Assembly (NCBI RefSeq): GCF_010500955.1
Contig: NZ_QVMJ01000039.1
Span: 1 to 38,313 of the forward strand
Source of the DNA: Bacteroides sp. 519
GTDB taxonomy: Bacteria; Bacteroidota; Bacteroidia; Bacteroidales; Bacteroidaceae
DNA length: 38,313 nucleotides
Direction of reading: 5' to 3'
The notes under the pieces are model-generated. The model had not been told where the DNA came from. It did no database searches and worked only from the letters and a program-made list of their open reading frames with translations. Below, piece after piece: positions 8,451 through 17,185 of the stretch; positions within the stretch are counted from its first letter, which is position 1; each line of letters opens with the position of its first letter. The position numbers and the translations under genes were made by a program.

Positions 8451-8972
8451 TCAATATTTCCCCGGATAAAGCACCTCTAGCTTCACTATATAATGGCGCA
8501 TAATAAGCAACGGAATAATACCGAATATGCCAAACGAACTATCAATCAGTTGCCAGTAGAAAGGTATCTGACGTATTGCACCGCAGATAAAGATAACCGG
8601 CATAATGGCCACACACAAAATCATTGCCCAATAAACAATCCAGATGTTGCGCACCGGTTTTACATATACACCAATAAACGCTATGGCAATGCCAATATGT
8701 GCAAACGCCAGCCAATCGGTACCATAAGCCAGAAACGGATAGGCTTTGTTGGTTTGATGAATACCTTCGTAAACCCAAGCAATCCAATATTGGAAGCCTG
8801 TATATGTTTCGGCAGGTACATCGGTAGAAATACCTAATATGCCACAAAGTAATTTCAGCTCCACCTCTAATGGGAATGCTGTTGCACCCGAAACAATGAG
8901 AGCGGCAATAAAGAACAGGGTAAAGAAACGGATAATAAACAGTAACTGTTTTTCTTTTCTGGTTCGATACAT
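8451..8972 (-). CDS. Four-helix integral membrane protein, unknown function
   Basis: The 173-residue product has four hydrophobic segments: LLFIIRFFTLFFIAALIVSG near the N terminus, DWLAFAHIGIAIAFIGVYV, IVYWAMILCVAIMPVIFIC and FGIFGIIPLLIMRHYIV. A short basic N terminus (MYRTRKEKQ) suggests it faces the cytoplasm. The frame stays open to 9170, but the extra residues come from the polypyrimidine-like repeat upstream and are Leu/Pro-rich noise, so I placed the start at the ATG at 8972. That agrees with a possible TACTTTTG -7 box at 9000-9007. It is the first gene of a four-gene minus-strand unit. No family is recognised. Confidence 0.75.
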   Translation of the reverse strand: MYRTRKEKQLLFIIRFFTLFFIAALIVSGATAFPLEVELKLLCGILGISTDVPAETYTGFQYWIAWVYEGIHQTNKAYPFLAYGTDWLAFAHIGIAIAFIGVYVKPVRNIWIVYWAMILCVAIMPVIFICGAIRQIPFYWQLIDSSFGIFGIIPLLIMRHYIVKLEVLYPGKY

Positions 8973-8999
8973 TGGATATAACTTAATAGGTTTAAGTAA

Positions 9000-9007
9000 C
9001 AAAAGTA
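9000..9007 (-). promoter_or_regulatory. Possible Bacteroidota -7 element (TACTTTTG) for the four-gene unit
   Basis: Read on the minus strand, 9007-9000 is TACTTTTG, matching the TAnnTTTG consensus of the Bacteroidota primary sigma factor. Transcription would start near 8994, leaving a leader of about 20 bases before the ATG at 8972. No clear TTG is seen at the -33 position, so support rests on the -7 match and its position. Confidence 0.4.
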
Positions 9008-9022
9008 AGGTTTTTAAATAAA

Positions 9023-9254
9023 AAAAGAGAATAAAAGGAGGGAGAAGTGAGGTAAAGTGAGGTAAAGGAGGTAAAGGAGGTAGAGGAGGTAGAGGGAGGT
9101 AAAAGTAAGTGAGGTAAAAGTAAGTGAGGAAAGATAAAGGAGATAAAGTTGATAAAGTACCATGCGGCATCGCTACTTTATCTCCTTTACCTCCTTTATC
9201 TCCTTTACCTCCTTTACCTCACTTTACCTCCTTTACCTCACTTTACCTCCTTCA
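9023..9254. repeat. Long purine/pyrimidine inverted repeat with CCATGCGGCATCG core
   Basis: From about 9023 to 9156 the plus strand is nearly all purine with T, made of GGAGGTAAA-, GTGAGGTAAA- and GGAGATAAA-like units; from 9175 to 9254 it is the complementary TTTACCTCC- and CTTTATCTCC-type array. Between them is GTACCATGCGGCATCGCTAC, core 9160-9172. The arms pair around the core as TAAAGT/ACTTTA and beyond with the register varying between units. The right arm touches the stop codon (TAG, 9257-9255) of the minus-strand PII-like gene. The strong strand asymmetry could also permit triplex or slipped structures. Frames that read through it on either strand are artefacts of the repeat. Confidence 0.85.
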
Positions 9255-9548
9255 CTATATTGTTTTCTCAATATTCCACACAAAGGCTCTTAAACCTAGT
9301 TGCTCGGTTTTTTGGTCCATCTCGTGTAAGGCATCGAGTAAGGGGTCAACTCTGGCATCATCTACTATGGTAATGATAGCCGAGTTCATGGAAGGCCATG
9401 CATGACTACCAAAATGCGGATCGCCGGTTTTGCTTCCACGGCCCTGCACTTTATCGATAAGTGTAAAACCGCGGCAGTTCATACGATCCAATAATGCAAT
9501 AATTCGTTCGTAATATGCCTGGTCGAATGTTATAAGTACTGACTTCAT
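9255..9548 (-). CDS. Small PII-like protein linked to an RND efflux pump
   Basis: The 97-residue protein looks like a ferredoxin-fold PII/CutA-like regulator: MKSVLITFDQAYYERIIALL at the start is the beta1-alpha1 pattern, NSAIITIVDDARVDPLLDAL the beta3-alpha2 pattern, and GLRAFVWNIEKTI a final strand. Its start overlaps the pump stop by four bases (ATGA, 9545-9548), so it is translationally coupled to the RND transporter. Small proteins of this kind (for example DUF3240) accompany RND metal and drug pumps in other bacteria, where a ligand-sensing or regulatory role is suspected. The classic PII T-loop uridylylation site is not recognisable. It is the last gene of the efflux operon and its stop touches the repeat array. 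Confidence 0.7.
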   Translation of the reverse strand: MKSVLITFDQAYYERIIALLDRMNCRGFTLIDKVQGRGSKTGDPHFGSHAWPSMNSAIITIVDDARVDPLLDALHEMDQKTEQLGLRAFVWNIEKTI

Positions 9549-12500
9549 TGTTTTTTCTTTTTAATCATTGTCTCTTTATGCTCTTCGAAATATTCATCGA
9601 GTGCACGTTTATTTCTCAATGCTTTGCGTTGACGTTTAATTCCTGTAGCAGCAAACATACAGTAAAGTACCGGAACAAGAATCAACGTTAGAACAGTTGA
9701 TATGGTTAAACCACCGATTACGGCTACCCCCATTGGGCGCCACATTTCGGAACCTTGACCTCCACCAATTGCCATCGGAACCATACCCAGAATGGTTGTC
9801 ATGGTGGTCATTAATACCGGACGCAAACGGCTTCTACCAGCTGTTACTACCGAATTGATTACCGCCTGTCCACGTTCACGGCAAAGGATAATATAGTCGA
9901 TAAGCACAATACCATTCTTCACCACAATACCAATCAACATGATACCTCCCAGCAAACTCATTACACTCAGGGTACTGCCACTAACAAACAGTGCCATAAT
10001 TACCCCACTAAATGCAAACGGAATGGAGAACATGATAATAAACGGATAGGTGAGCGACTCAAACTGGGCAGCCATTACAATGAATACCAGAATAACAATC
10101 AGCAATCCTAAAGTAGCCAGATCTTGGAAAGATTCTACCTGGTCTTCGTAAGTACCGGCAATCTGTATGTTGATATTAGCTGGTACATCCATCTGATCAA
10201 TCAGGCGTTTTCCTTCAGCAACTACATCACCCAATGGCACATCCGAAATAACAGCCGATACTGTTACCAAACGTTCGCGGTCTTTACGTTCAATGGTAGG
10301 AGGTGCAAAGCGTTCTACCACAGTTCCAAGGTCGCGCACACGTACTGCCTCTCCTTTATTATTGTAAATCAGGATGTTTTCAAGACTTTCAATGCTGGTA
10401 CGAAACTCGGGAGCGTAACGTACTACAATATCGTATTCGTCACCATCTTCGCGATACTGGGAAGCTTTTGCACCGTTTATACGGTTACGCAAGTAGGTTC
10501 CGGCAGTAGCCAGATTCAAGCCATGTACAGCAAGTTTCTCTCTGTCAAAGTCTACCTGATACTCAGGTTGGTAATCACCACGGCTGATGTTAACCTCGGT
10601 TACCCCCTTTATCTTGAACAATTCGCGTTTCAGGTCGGCAGCTAGCCGGTCGGTAACAGCCATATCGTATCCATAGATTTCGAAGTCGGCACTAGCTTGT
10701 CCTCCCATGCTACCGCCTCCACCACCAAGGATTACCTGTGTTTTACTGAATTCGGGATAAGCACGTAAATCGGCACGCATCAGGTCGGTTATTTCTACAA
10801 TACCACGTGTACGATCGCCTGGGTCGCTCAAACGGATATTATAAGATACAATGTGGTTTCCGTTGGTTTGCATAGAAGCAAATGTATTGTCGGAGTCGGC
10901 CTGTCCTACACGGTAGTTACATACAATGATTTCAGGGTATTTCTCCATCCACTCGTCTGTAAGTCGTTGAGCTACCTCTTGCGCTACTTCTTTCTTTGTA
11001 CCAATGGGCATTTCTAACGTTGCCGAAAGTGTACCACCATCCTGAGTTGGGAAAAACTCGGTACCAATCCCCTTCATGCTGAATAAACTTAATACAAAGA
11101 AAGCCACACAAGCCAATACTACAACCCAACGATGACGTACAGCCCAATCCAACATATTTGCATACCACTTATCCAATCCATCGAGTGCTTTTTGAATAGG
11201 GCCATACAGTATTTTGAATGTTTTGGTTTGTTTCTTTTGCAAACGCAACAATTGCGAACAGAGCATGGGTGTTAGTGTTAAAGCAGCTACAGTCGAAATA
11301 ATCATAATGATACACATCATCCAACCCAACTGTTTGAAAAGTACCCCAGTCATACCGGTAACCATAGTCAGTGGGAAGAATACAGCCAACATAGTAAGTG
11401 TAGAGGCAATAACCGAAATAGCTACCTCGTTGGTTCCGTGCATAGCAGCTTGCTTGGGTTCGGACCCACGTTCAATATGTGTAGTTACGTTTTCGAGTAC
11501 CACAATGGCATCGTCGACCACCATACCAATAGCAATAGACAGAGACGAGAGCGAAATAATATTCAGTGTGCCACCTGTTATGGCCAGATAAACAAATGAC
11601 GCAATCAACGACAGCGGAATGGTTATCGATATAATTAAAGTAGCCCTCCAACGGCCTAGGAACAAGAATACCACAATAACAACAAACAACAAGGCATAGG
11701 CAACCGTTTCGGCCAAACTATTAATTGTGTTCATAATGTTGTCCGAGGTATTATAAATAACTCCCAACTTCACATCCGAAGGAAGAGTTTTCTGTAATCC
11801 GTCCATCGAATTTATTACCTTCTGTGCAATAGCTACCGAGTTGGCTCCCGATTGCTTTTGTACAATAATCATCGCCCCACGCTTATTGTTTGTATAAGCT
11901 TCCTGGGCACGCTCTTCAACGGTATCGGTAATACGGGCAACATCGCGCAGGTAAACATTTGCTCCGTTAGAGCTACCTACTACAATATTCAACATTTCGG
12001 TTGCGTCTTTAAACTCACCTTCTACACGTAAAGCAAATGTTTCGTTACCAACATCGAAGTTACCGCCTGGTATGTTACGGTTCTCGCTTCCTATAATAGC
12101 ACTGATTGTTTCAATCGTAAGGTTATAGGCTTCTAATTTGTTGGGGTCGCAATATACCTGTATTTCGCGCTTGGGAGCACCCGAGATAGATACAGTACCT
12201 ACTCCGGGAATACGGGCCAGCGGATTGGCTACATTATCATCCAGTATTTTATACAGTGCTGCCTGACTTTCTTCGGCCTGTACCGACAACATGATGATAG
12301 GAATCATGTCGGTACTAAATTTAAAGATAATCGGCGTTTCTGCATCATCGGGTAATACCGAAGTAACCATATCTAATTTGTCGCGCACATCGTTAGTAAG
12401 TACATCAATGTCGTATCCATACTCAAACTCCAATGTAATAAGCGACATGTTTTCGGATGATTTGGATGAAATATGTTTCAGATTACTTACTGTATTCAAT

Positions 12501-12709
12501 GTATTTTCAAGTGGACGCGATACGTTATTCTCTATATCCGATGCACTGGCACCCGGATAAGAGGTAATAACCATAATCGTGTTTGTATCAATATCCGGTA
12601 GTAAATCTACCGGTAATTTTGATAAGGAAAACAGACCAAAAATCACTATTGCAACAAAACACAGTGAGGTCATAATCGGTTTTTTAACCGCTCCTTCGTA
12701 TAAACTCAT
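9545..12709 (-). CDS. RND-family inner-membrane efflux transporter (AcrB-like)
   Basis: At 1054 residues this is a full-length resistance-nodulation-division pump, which uses the proton gradient to push drugs or other substrates from the periplasm through an outer-membrane channel. The first transmembrane helix (PIMTSLCFVAIVIFGLF), the two large periplasmic loops and the later helix bundles are in normal order. The proton-relay aspartates appear as D399-D400 in GMVVDDAIVVLEN. A Gly-rich run (ILGGGGGSMGGQA) lies in the second periplasmic half. The sequence fits the drug-type HAE group better than the heavy-metal CusA group. It follows the adaptor gene by 38 bases and overlaps the PII-like gene. 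Substrate unknown. Confidence 0.95.
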   Translation of the reverse strand: MSLYEGAVKKPIMTSLCFVAIVIFGLFSLSKLPVDLLPDIDTNTIMVITSYPGASASDIENNVSRPLENTLNTVSNLKHISSKSSENMSLITLEFEYGYDIDVLTNDVRDKLDMVTSVLPDDAETPIIFKFSTDMIPIIMLSVQAEESQAALYKILDDNVANPLARIPGVGTVSISGAPKREIQVYCDPNKLEAYNLTIETISAIIGSENRNIPGGNFDVGNETFALRVEGEFKDATEMLNIVVGSSNGANVYLRDVARITDTVEERAQEAYTNNKRGAMIIVQKQSGANSVAIAQKVINSMDGLQKTLPSDVKLGVIYNTSDNIMNTINSLAETVAYALLFVVIVVFLFLGRWRATLIISITIPLSLIASFVYLAITGGTLNIISLSSLSIAIGMVVDDAIVVLENVTTHIERGSEPKQAAMHGTNEVAISVIASTLTMLAVFFPLTMVTGMTGVLFKQLGWMMCIIMIISTVAALTLTPMLCSQLLRLQKKQTKTFKILYGPIQKALDGLDKWYANMLDWAVRHRWVVVLACVAFFVLSLFSMKGIGTEFFPTQDGGTLSATLEMPIGTKKEVAQEVAQRLTDEWMEKYPEIIVCNYRVGQADSDNTFASMQTNGNHIVSYNIRLSDPGDRTRGIVEITDLMRADLRAYPEFSKTQVILGGGGGSMGGQASADFEIYGYDMAVTDRLAADLKRELFKIKGVTEVNISRGDYQPEYQVDFDREKLAVHGLNLATAGTYLRNRINGAKASQYREDGDEYDIVVRYAPEFRTSIESLENILIYNNKGEAVRVRDLGTVVERFAPPTIERKDRERLVTVSAVISDVPLGDVVAEGKRLIDQMDVPANINIQIAGTYEDQVESFQDLATLGLLIVILVFIVMAAQFESLTYPFIIMFSIPFAFSGVIMALFVSGSTLSVMSLLGGIMLIGIVVKNGIVLIDYIILCRERGQAVINSVVTAGRSRLRPVLMTTMTTILGMVPMAIGGGQGSEMWRPMGVAVIGGLTISTVLTLILVPVLYCMFAATGIKRQRKALRNKRALDEYFEEHKETMIKKKKQ

Positions 12710-12747
12710 ATCATTATTATTTTTTGAACGTTACTGATTGATAGCTA

Positions 12748-13761
12748 TCAATTTACATCTACTTCCATGTTATCGAGCAAACGTGCCTGACCTGCTATTA
12801 CTACTTGCGAATTGTTATCAACTCCTGAAATTAATTCGTATTCAGCACCCATACGGCGTCCGAGTTCTACTTTATTGTAAGATACTTTTCCGTTATTGTA
12901 AACAAACACATACCGGTCACCGGCTCCGGCTTGTTTCACAATAGCCTGATCGGGCACAACAACGTGCTCAACAGTTCCAAAGTTTACAGTTACACGGGCA
13001 AACATCCCGGGACGCACACGGCTGTCGAGGTTTCTTAGTTTTACTTCAACCGGAAAAGTGCGGGTATCGGCATTGATGGTAGGATATACCAAGCTAATTT
13101 CGCCGGTAAACTCTTCATCGCCATATACATCAAACTTAATTGATACAGGTGATCCCTTCACAATTTTGGTAAAGAACGTTTCGGATACGTTAATCAGTAG
13201 TTTAACCGGAGTAATCTGCTCAACTACAAGTACAGGATTGCCACCGCTATACATGTCACCGCTATCATAGTTACGGGCAGTAATAACACCACTAATAGGG
13301 CTCAGCAAAGATGTATTTTCCAATAAGTTCTTATACGAGGTTTTTCTAACATCTAATGCTGTTTTTGCAGCATCCCATTCCGATTTAGATACACCACCCA
13401 CATTGTATAGTTCATCAATACGTTTAAATTCTATTTCTTGATTTTCAAGTTGCAGTTTAAGTTGTTTCAAGTTATTAGCATCCATTTCAACCAATCGTTG
13501 TCCTTTTGCTACCCTATCGCCCACTTCTACCAATATTCTTTCAATACGTACCGGAGAGGCAGGTGCAATATTATTCTTCACTTCCGGTTCAACAGTTGCA
13601 GTGTATTCCTGAATCTGGGCAACCGGACGCGCAGATACTTTTGCCAGTTTTACAACTGGTTTTTCTTCTTTCTTTTCTATCGTTTCGTTATCCTTTTTAC
13701 CCGAACACGATCCTAAAATAGCGACTGCTAATACAGCAATCAAATAGAAACCTTTTTTCAT
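12748..13761 (-). CDS. Periplasmic adaptor (membrane fusion) lipoprotein of the RND pump
   Basis: A 337-residue HlyD/AcrA-type adaptor that bridges the inner-membrane pump and the TolC-like channel. The N terminus has a lipoprotein signal (LIAVLAVAILGSC, lipid cysteine C19). It is followed by a barrel/lipoyl region (APASPVRIERILVEVGDRVAKGQRLVEMD), a short alpha-hairpin, the second lipoyl half (SPISGVITARNYDSGDMY) and the beta-barrel end. The frame can be extended to a TTG at 13794, but the ATG at 13761 places the signal peptide correctly and is preferred. It lies 29 bases after the TolC-like gene and 38 before the pump. Confidence 0.93.
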   Translation of the reverse strand: MKKGFYLIAVLAVAILGSCSGKKDNETIEKKEEKPVVKLAKVSARPVAQIQEYTATVEPEVKNNIAPASPVRIERILVEVGDRVAKGQRLVEMDANNLKQLKLQLENQEIEFKRIDELYNVGGVSKSEWDAAKTALDVRKTSYKNLLENTSLLSPISGVITARNYDSGDMYSGGNPVLVVEQITPVKLLINVSETFFTKIVKGSPVSIKFDVYGDEEFTGEISLVYPTINADTRTFPVEVKLRNLDSRVRPGMFARVTVNFGTVEHVVVPDQAIVKQAGAGDRYVFVYNNGKVSYNKVELGRRMGAEYELISGVDNNSQVVIAGQARLLDNMEVDVN

Positions 13762-13790
13762 TGTGCTTTGTATTTTTTCATTTTTATTTT

Positions 13791-15257
13791 TCAATTACCC
13801 TCACCATCTTTACCCAATACCAGGTCTAAGTCTGATTTAGCCACCAGAAAATCATAAATAGCCTGTGTATACGTTAGTTTAGATTGAGTTAGTGCTAACT
13901 CCGAGTCGTTCAACTCCAGAATTGTGCCTTTACCTACTTCATAGCGTTTTTGTGCAATAGTACGCCCTTTTAACGCCTGATTAACATTTTCTTTGTTCGA
14001 TGCCAATTGTTCAACAGATACTTGCATATTATTCATATAGCTTTCGGCCTGCATATTCAAACTGCGTTGCAGGTTTATTCTGTTCCAATCAACCTGTTGC
14101 ATCTGTATTTTAGTTTGTTTTATTTTATGCGATCTGGCACCACCTGTAAATATAGGAATAGATACTGTTACGCCCACTGTGCTATATGGACTCCATTTAT
14201 AATCCTTAAATTTAAAGTCTTCATTCATTGCAATCCATTGCAACATGGCCGATGCCGATACTGTAGGTAAATATTCTGCTTTATTCATTTGATATGTTTT
14301 AAGCAGCATTTCTTTTTGGATATCCAGTTGTTTGAGCGAAGAGTTATTTAAAACCAATGTAGTATCTATTTTCATATAGTCTACATACATATTGTCTTCA
14401 TAATCCGACAACCGTCCAACAATATTCAAATCAGTGTCCGAGTCCATTCCAATTAATACCTTCAATTGCAATTTTGTTAACTGAACAGCATTTTTAGCTT
14501 GTAATAAGCTAGGATTAAGATTACGTACTTGTACTTCGGCACGGATTTTATCATACTCCGACACAAGCCCTTGTTGAAACGAGTTGTTTACAATATTGTA
14601 GTTATCTTCGGCCTGTTTGTAGCTTTGCTGCAACACTTCGTAAGAGTCTTGAGCCAGTAACAGCTGGTAATAAGCCTTTGTTACTTGGTTTTTAAGATCT
14701 TGTTTTGATGCCCGCGATTGTTCAACGGCAAGTTCTACATCCAACCCACTCAGCGAGATAGACTTATATAACGTAGGAGCAAATATTGGTAATGAAAGAT
14801 TAAAACCTCCACTCCAGTTATTAGCCAATCCAACTTCGAAACCACCATCGCCCGAAGACGCTTCTGTTTCTTCGCCACTTCCCCAATCGGGAGTTAAGCC
14901 CAGTTCTTCGTACAGCGGATTTATTATCTTAGCCAATGGTTCCATAATCATAGAAGCCATTCCTCCTCCGCTTCCTCCGCCCATGTACATTACTTGTTTC
15001 TTTATGGTGCGGGTGTATCCTGCCGAAGCAGAGATCTGCGGAAACAATTGCGCAACAACTCCTTTTTTTGCATATTGCTTCTTCTCAATTTCCTGGCCTG
15101 CTACAATAATTGTTGGGTTTTCGCTCAAAGCAATTTGTAGCGCCTGATCTAGTGAGAGATTCAGCGTTGTTTTTGTTTCCTGTGCCATAGTGTTGTTTAA
15201 ACTTAACGAAAAAACAACAAGCAGTGCCAAAACACTCTTTTTACTAATCTTTTTCAT
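13791..15257 (-). CDS. TolC-family outer-membrane efflux channel
   Basis: The 488-residue protein has a signal peptide (residues 1-25, ending near NTMAQ) followed by the duplicated outer-membrane efflux protein repeat. LSLDQALQIALSENPTI begins the first repeat, and coiled helical stretches with LLLAQDSYEVLQQSYKQAED lie in the middle. The second repeat ends in QKRYEVGKGTILELNDSELAL. It forms the exit duct for the pump encoded downstream. A Gly/Met-rich insertion (residues about 94-108) lies between strand-forming parts. It follows the TetR gene by 21 bases on the same strand, so the regulator probably controls its own operon. Confidence 0.93.
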   Translation of the reverse strand: MKKISKKSVLALLVVFSLSLNNTMAQETKTTLNLSLDQALQIALSENPTIIVAGQEIEKKQYAKKGVVAQLFPQISASAGYTRTIKKQVMYMGGGSGGGMASMIMEPLAKIINPLYEELGLTPDWGSGEETEASSGDGGFEVGLANNWSGGFNLSLPIFAPTLYKSISLSGLDVELAVEQSRASKQDLKNQVTKAYYQLLLAQDSYEVLQQSYKQAEDNYNIVNNSFQQGLVSEYDKIRAEVQVRNLNPSLLQAKNAVQLTKLQLKVLIGMDSDTDLNIVGRLSDYEDNMYVDYMKIDTTLVLNNSSLKQLDIQKEMLLKTYQMNKAEYLPTVSASAMLQWIAMNEDFKFKDYKWSPYSTVGVTVSIPIFTGGARSHKIKQTKIQMQQVDWNRINLQRSLNMQAESYMNNMQVSVEQLASNKENVNQALKGRTIAQKRYEVGKGTILELNDSELALTQSKLTYTQAIYDFLVAKSDLDLVLGKDGEGN

Positions 15258-15278
15258 ACCTAAAGTTTCGTCTCTTTT

Positions 15279-15938
15279 TTATGAATATTTGTTTTCTTCT
15301 GATCGTTTTTTGCGAAACTCTTCCATAAATTCGTCGAGTTCGCGAATACCTTTTTCGGTAGATATACCTCTTAAATAGGTTAACATAATCGATTCGTAAA
15401 CCTCCAGAAAAGGAAATTCATTCAATGCTTTTACTGCAAGTAAATCCATTTGTTCGCGCAAAAGGAAATGAATTATTTCAAAGTTTATATCTTTTCGGAA
15501 CAACCCCTGGTCTACTCCTTTTTTCAGAAAGTCAATTACCACTTTATTGTCTTTCTCTTTGTTCTTCTTAATCATCTCATGCACTTTGGGGTATTTCTTT
15601 ATGTCTTCAAAGAAACTCTTATTTACCTTATTATACATTTCAATGCTACCCTGGTAACACTTAAGTATAACTTCCAACACATCCGATGATTCATTTACCA
15701 ATTGTGTTAAAGCTTTCTGAACATATTGCTGGTGATAGAGAATGCATTCTTTCAACAACGTTTCTTTATCCTGAAATATTTCGTATAACGTTCTTTTTGA
15801 TATTTTCAAAAGTGCTGCAATATCATCCATTGTTATACTCTTTATTCCGTTTTTGCGGAATGCATCTAACGACGTAAGAATAATTCGTTCTCTTAAATCT
15901 ACCTTCAAATCTGTCTCTTTTGCTTTATCAACCATCAT
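15279..15938 (-). CDS. TetR/AcrR-family transcriptional regulator
   Basis: A 219-residue regulator with the N-terminal TetR helix-turn-helix at about residues 17-63 (RIILTSLDAFRKNGIKSITM, then DDIAALLKISKRTLYEIFQD), the signature of the family. The C-terminal two-thirds are helical and diverged, as expected for the ligand-binding domain. It heads the TolC-adaptor-pump-PII operon on the minus strand and very likely represses it until an effector binds; this role is inferred from position. Two adjacent ATGs (15938 and 15935) could start translation. A promoter matching the Bacteroidota consensus lies about 70 bases upstream. Confidence 0.93.
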   Translation of the reverse strand: MMVDKAKETDLKVDLRERIILTSLDAFRKNGIKSITMDDIAALLKISKRTLYEIFQDKETLLKECILYHQQYVQKALTQLVNESSDVLEVILKCYQGSIEMYNKVNKSFFEDIKKYPKVHEMIKKNKEKDNKVVIDFLKKGVDQGLFRKDINFEIIHFLLREQMDLLAVKALNEFPFLEVYESIMLTYLRGISTEKGIRELDEFMEEFRKKRSEENKYS

Positions 15939-16005
15939 TTTAATTTATGTTCTTGATACTCAAATTTATAAATAAACTTTTCTTCCGTTTTGAGTTTTCG
16001 AGCGG

Positions 16006-16035
16006 CAAAGATAGATAGAAAACTTAGAATACAAA
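16006..16035 (-). promoter_or_regulatory. Promoter of the TetR-efflux operon
   Basis: On the minus strand TTTG (16035-16032), an 18-base spacer and TATCTTTG (16013-16006) match the Bacteroidota -33/-7 consensus TTTG / TAnnTTTG. The start site would be near 16000, giving a leader of about 60 bases to the TetR ATG at 15938. A second TAnnTTTG match (TAAATTTG, 15968-15961) lies closer but lacks a -33 partner. A TetR operator would be expected nearby; I did not find a convincing palindrome. Confidence 0.6.
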
Positions 16036-16205
16036 TAAAGTTTTCGTCTATTTATTTACTATTTTGATAAATATTATGATTTATGGAGTAAAACTCAGTT
16101 CACTCATATAACATTGCTGGCAAAAAAGGATTCAAAACGGTGTTTTTCGATATAAGAGCAAAAAATATTATCTTCGCAGCCGAAACACTCTTAATTTATT
16201 TGATT

Positions 16206-16883
16206 ATGACGAAATTTAAAGCAATATATCTTTTATTACTGTTGCACATAGCAATGGTACAATTTGCAACCGCAACCAACACTGTTTCATCTGTTACCGA
16301 AAGCCCGCTGACCGAGAAAGGCTTACTACTCATCCAAAAGATGGGACGGCTTGCTGGTACATCTGCCTATGTAAGAGCAATAAGCTCATCAGGGGATGTT
16401 ATGGAAATTATCAACGAAATTGCCGGGCAAGAATTCGGCAATCCTTCGCGGATATTCGCTATTCCGGATCTCGACAAGGCTATACGCACCATTCCTTTCA
16501 TGGCAGAGTTATTTAACAATGTTCCGGATGATATGAAAGACGTGATTGATGAGAAAATGATCCTCAACATCCCAACATTCCTTACCGCAAATAATAACGG
16601 AGCCACAAATCTCGCGGCAACTTCTTTTCTAATAACCGATGGAGCATTTTTATGTAGCGGGCTCACTACGCCAACTCTATATATCTATCTCTACGAAGGT
16701 AATTATCATGGCATGGTATTATTCATTCCTATGGAAGATAATGTAGTAAAGGCAATAGCCCGTTTTGTAATAGAACCGGAGTGGAGCGGCTTGCAAACAG
16801 CCGAAGATGTTGGTCGTATTTTGGAAGAGAATTCGCCGATAACCGGGTTGCAAGTTGAAGTTGTACCTTTTGCCAACAAGTAA
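16206..16883 (+). CDS. Secreted protein of unknown function
   Basis: The 225-residue product has a signal peptide (FKAIYLLLLLHIAMVQFATA) and then a soluble domain I do not recognise. The mature part mixes helices (TEKGLLLIQKMGRLAGTS) with strand-like stretches (TPTLYIYLYEGNYHGMVLFI). It ends with an FVIEPEWSG segment and a VEVVPFANK tail. No lipobox or membrane segment follows the signal. The frame opens further upstream at a GTG (16140), but ATG at 16206 gives the proper signal peptide. A near-consensus -7 box (TATCTTCG, 16169-16176) lies about 30 bases upstream. It has no obvious operon partner: a divergent TetR operon lies upstream and a long repeat-filled gap downstream. Confidence 0.75.
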   Translation: MTKFKAIYLLLLLHIAMVQFATATNTVSSVTESPLTEKGLLLIQKMGRLAGTSAYVRAISSSGDVMEIINEIAGQEFGNPSRIFAIPDLDKAIRTIPFMAELFNNVPDDMKDVIDEKMILNIPTFLTANNNGATNLAATSFLITDGAFLCSGLTTPTLYIYLYEGNYHGMVLFIPMEDNVVKAIARFVIEPEWSGLQTAEDVGRILEENSPITGLQVEVVPFANK

Positions 16884-16935
16884 ATACCAGTTATATACTC
16901 CATAAATTTGGTTCAAATCAGATTGGAATTGAATA

Positions 16936-17158
16936 AAAACACGGAGACACAGAAACACGGAGCTTATCGAAAATGCCCGTAGGGCATTCATATCAATAGA
17001 AAGGCAATGATAATACTCTTCACAACCCGGTACGGGTTGCATGGTAGATACGATGCAACCCGTACCGGGTTGAAGATTAAAACTTATTATTATTCTATTG
17101 ATATGAATGCCCTATGGGCATTTTCGATAAGCTCCGTGTTTCTGTGACTCTGTGTTTT
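16936..17158. repeat. Very long inverted repeat (66-bp arms) with a nested perfect 20-bp stem
   Basis: Bases 16936-17002 and 17093-17158 are inverted copies differing at only three of about 66 positions. Inside, 17023-17042 and 17053-17072 form a perfect 20-bp stem (CAACCCGGTACGGGTTGCAT) with a 10-base loop. The outer arms themselves hold a smaller palindrome (AATGCCC-GT-AGGGCATT). The whole unit can fold into one giant hairpin or cruciform of about 220 bases. It carries no coding frame and has no flanking target duplication that I could see. It starts about 50 bases after the stop of the preceding gene. A nonautonomous mobile palindrome or RNA 3'-end structure are both possible. Confidence 0.9.
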
Positions 17159-17185
17159 AGTTCAACTCAGCCCTAACCGAACCAA

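Noticed and set aside
8973..9170. N-terminal extension of the membrane-protein gene
   Set aside because: The extra residues are Leu/Pro-rich and come from reading through the purine/pyrimidine repeat; a promoter-like box and ATG at 8972 fit better.
9124..9405. Plus-strand reading frames through the TTTACCTCC repeat
   Set aside because: They translate the repeat into Leu/Pro/Ser runs and then run antisense through the PII-like gene.
13762..13794. TTG start 11 codons upstream for the adaptor lipoprotein
   Set aside because: It would place a charged stretch before the lipoprotein signal; the ATG at 13761 gives a normal signal.
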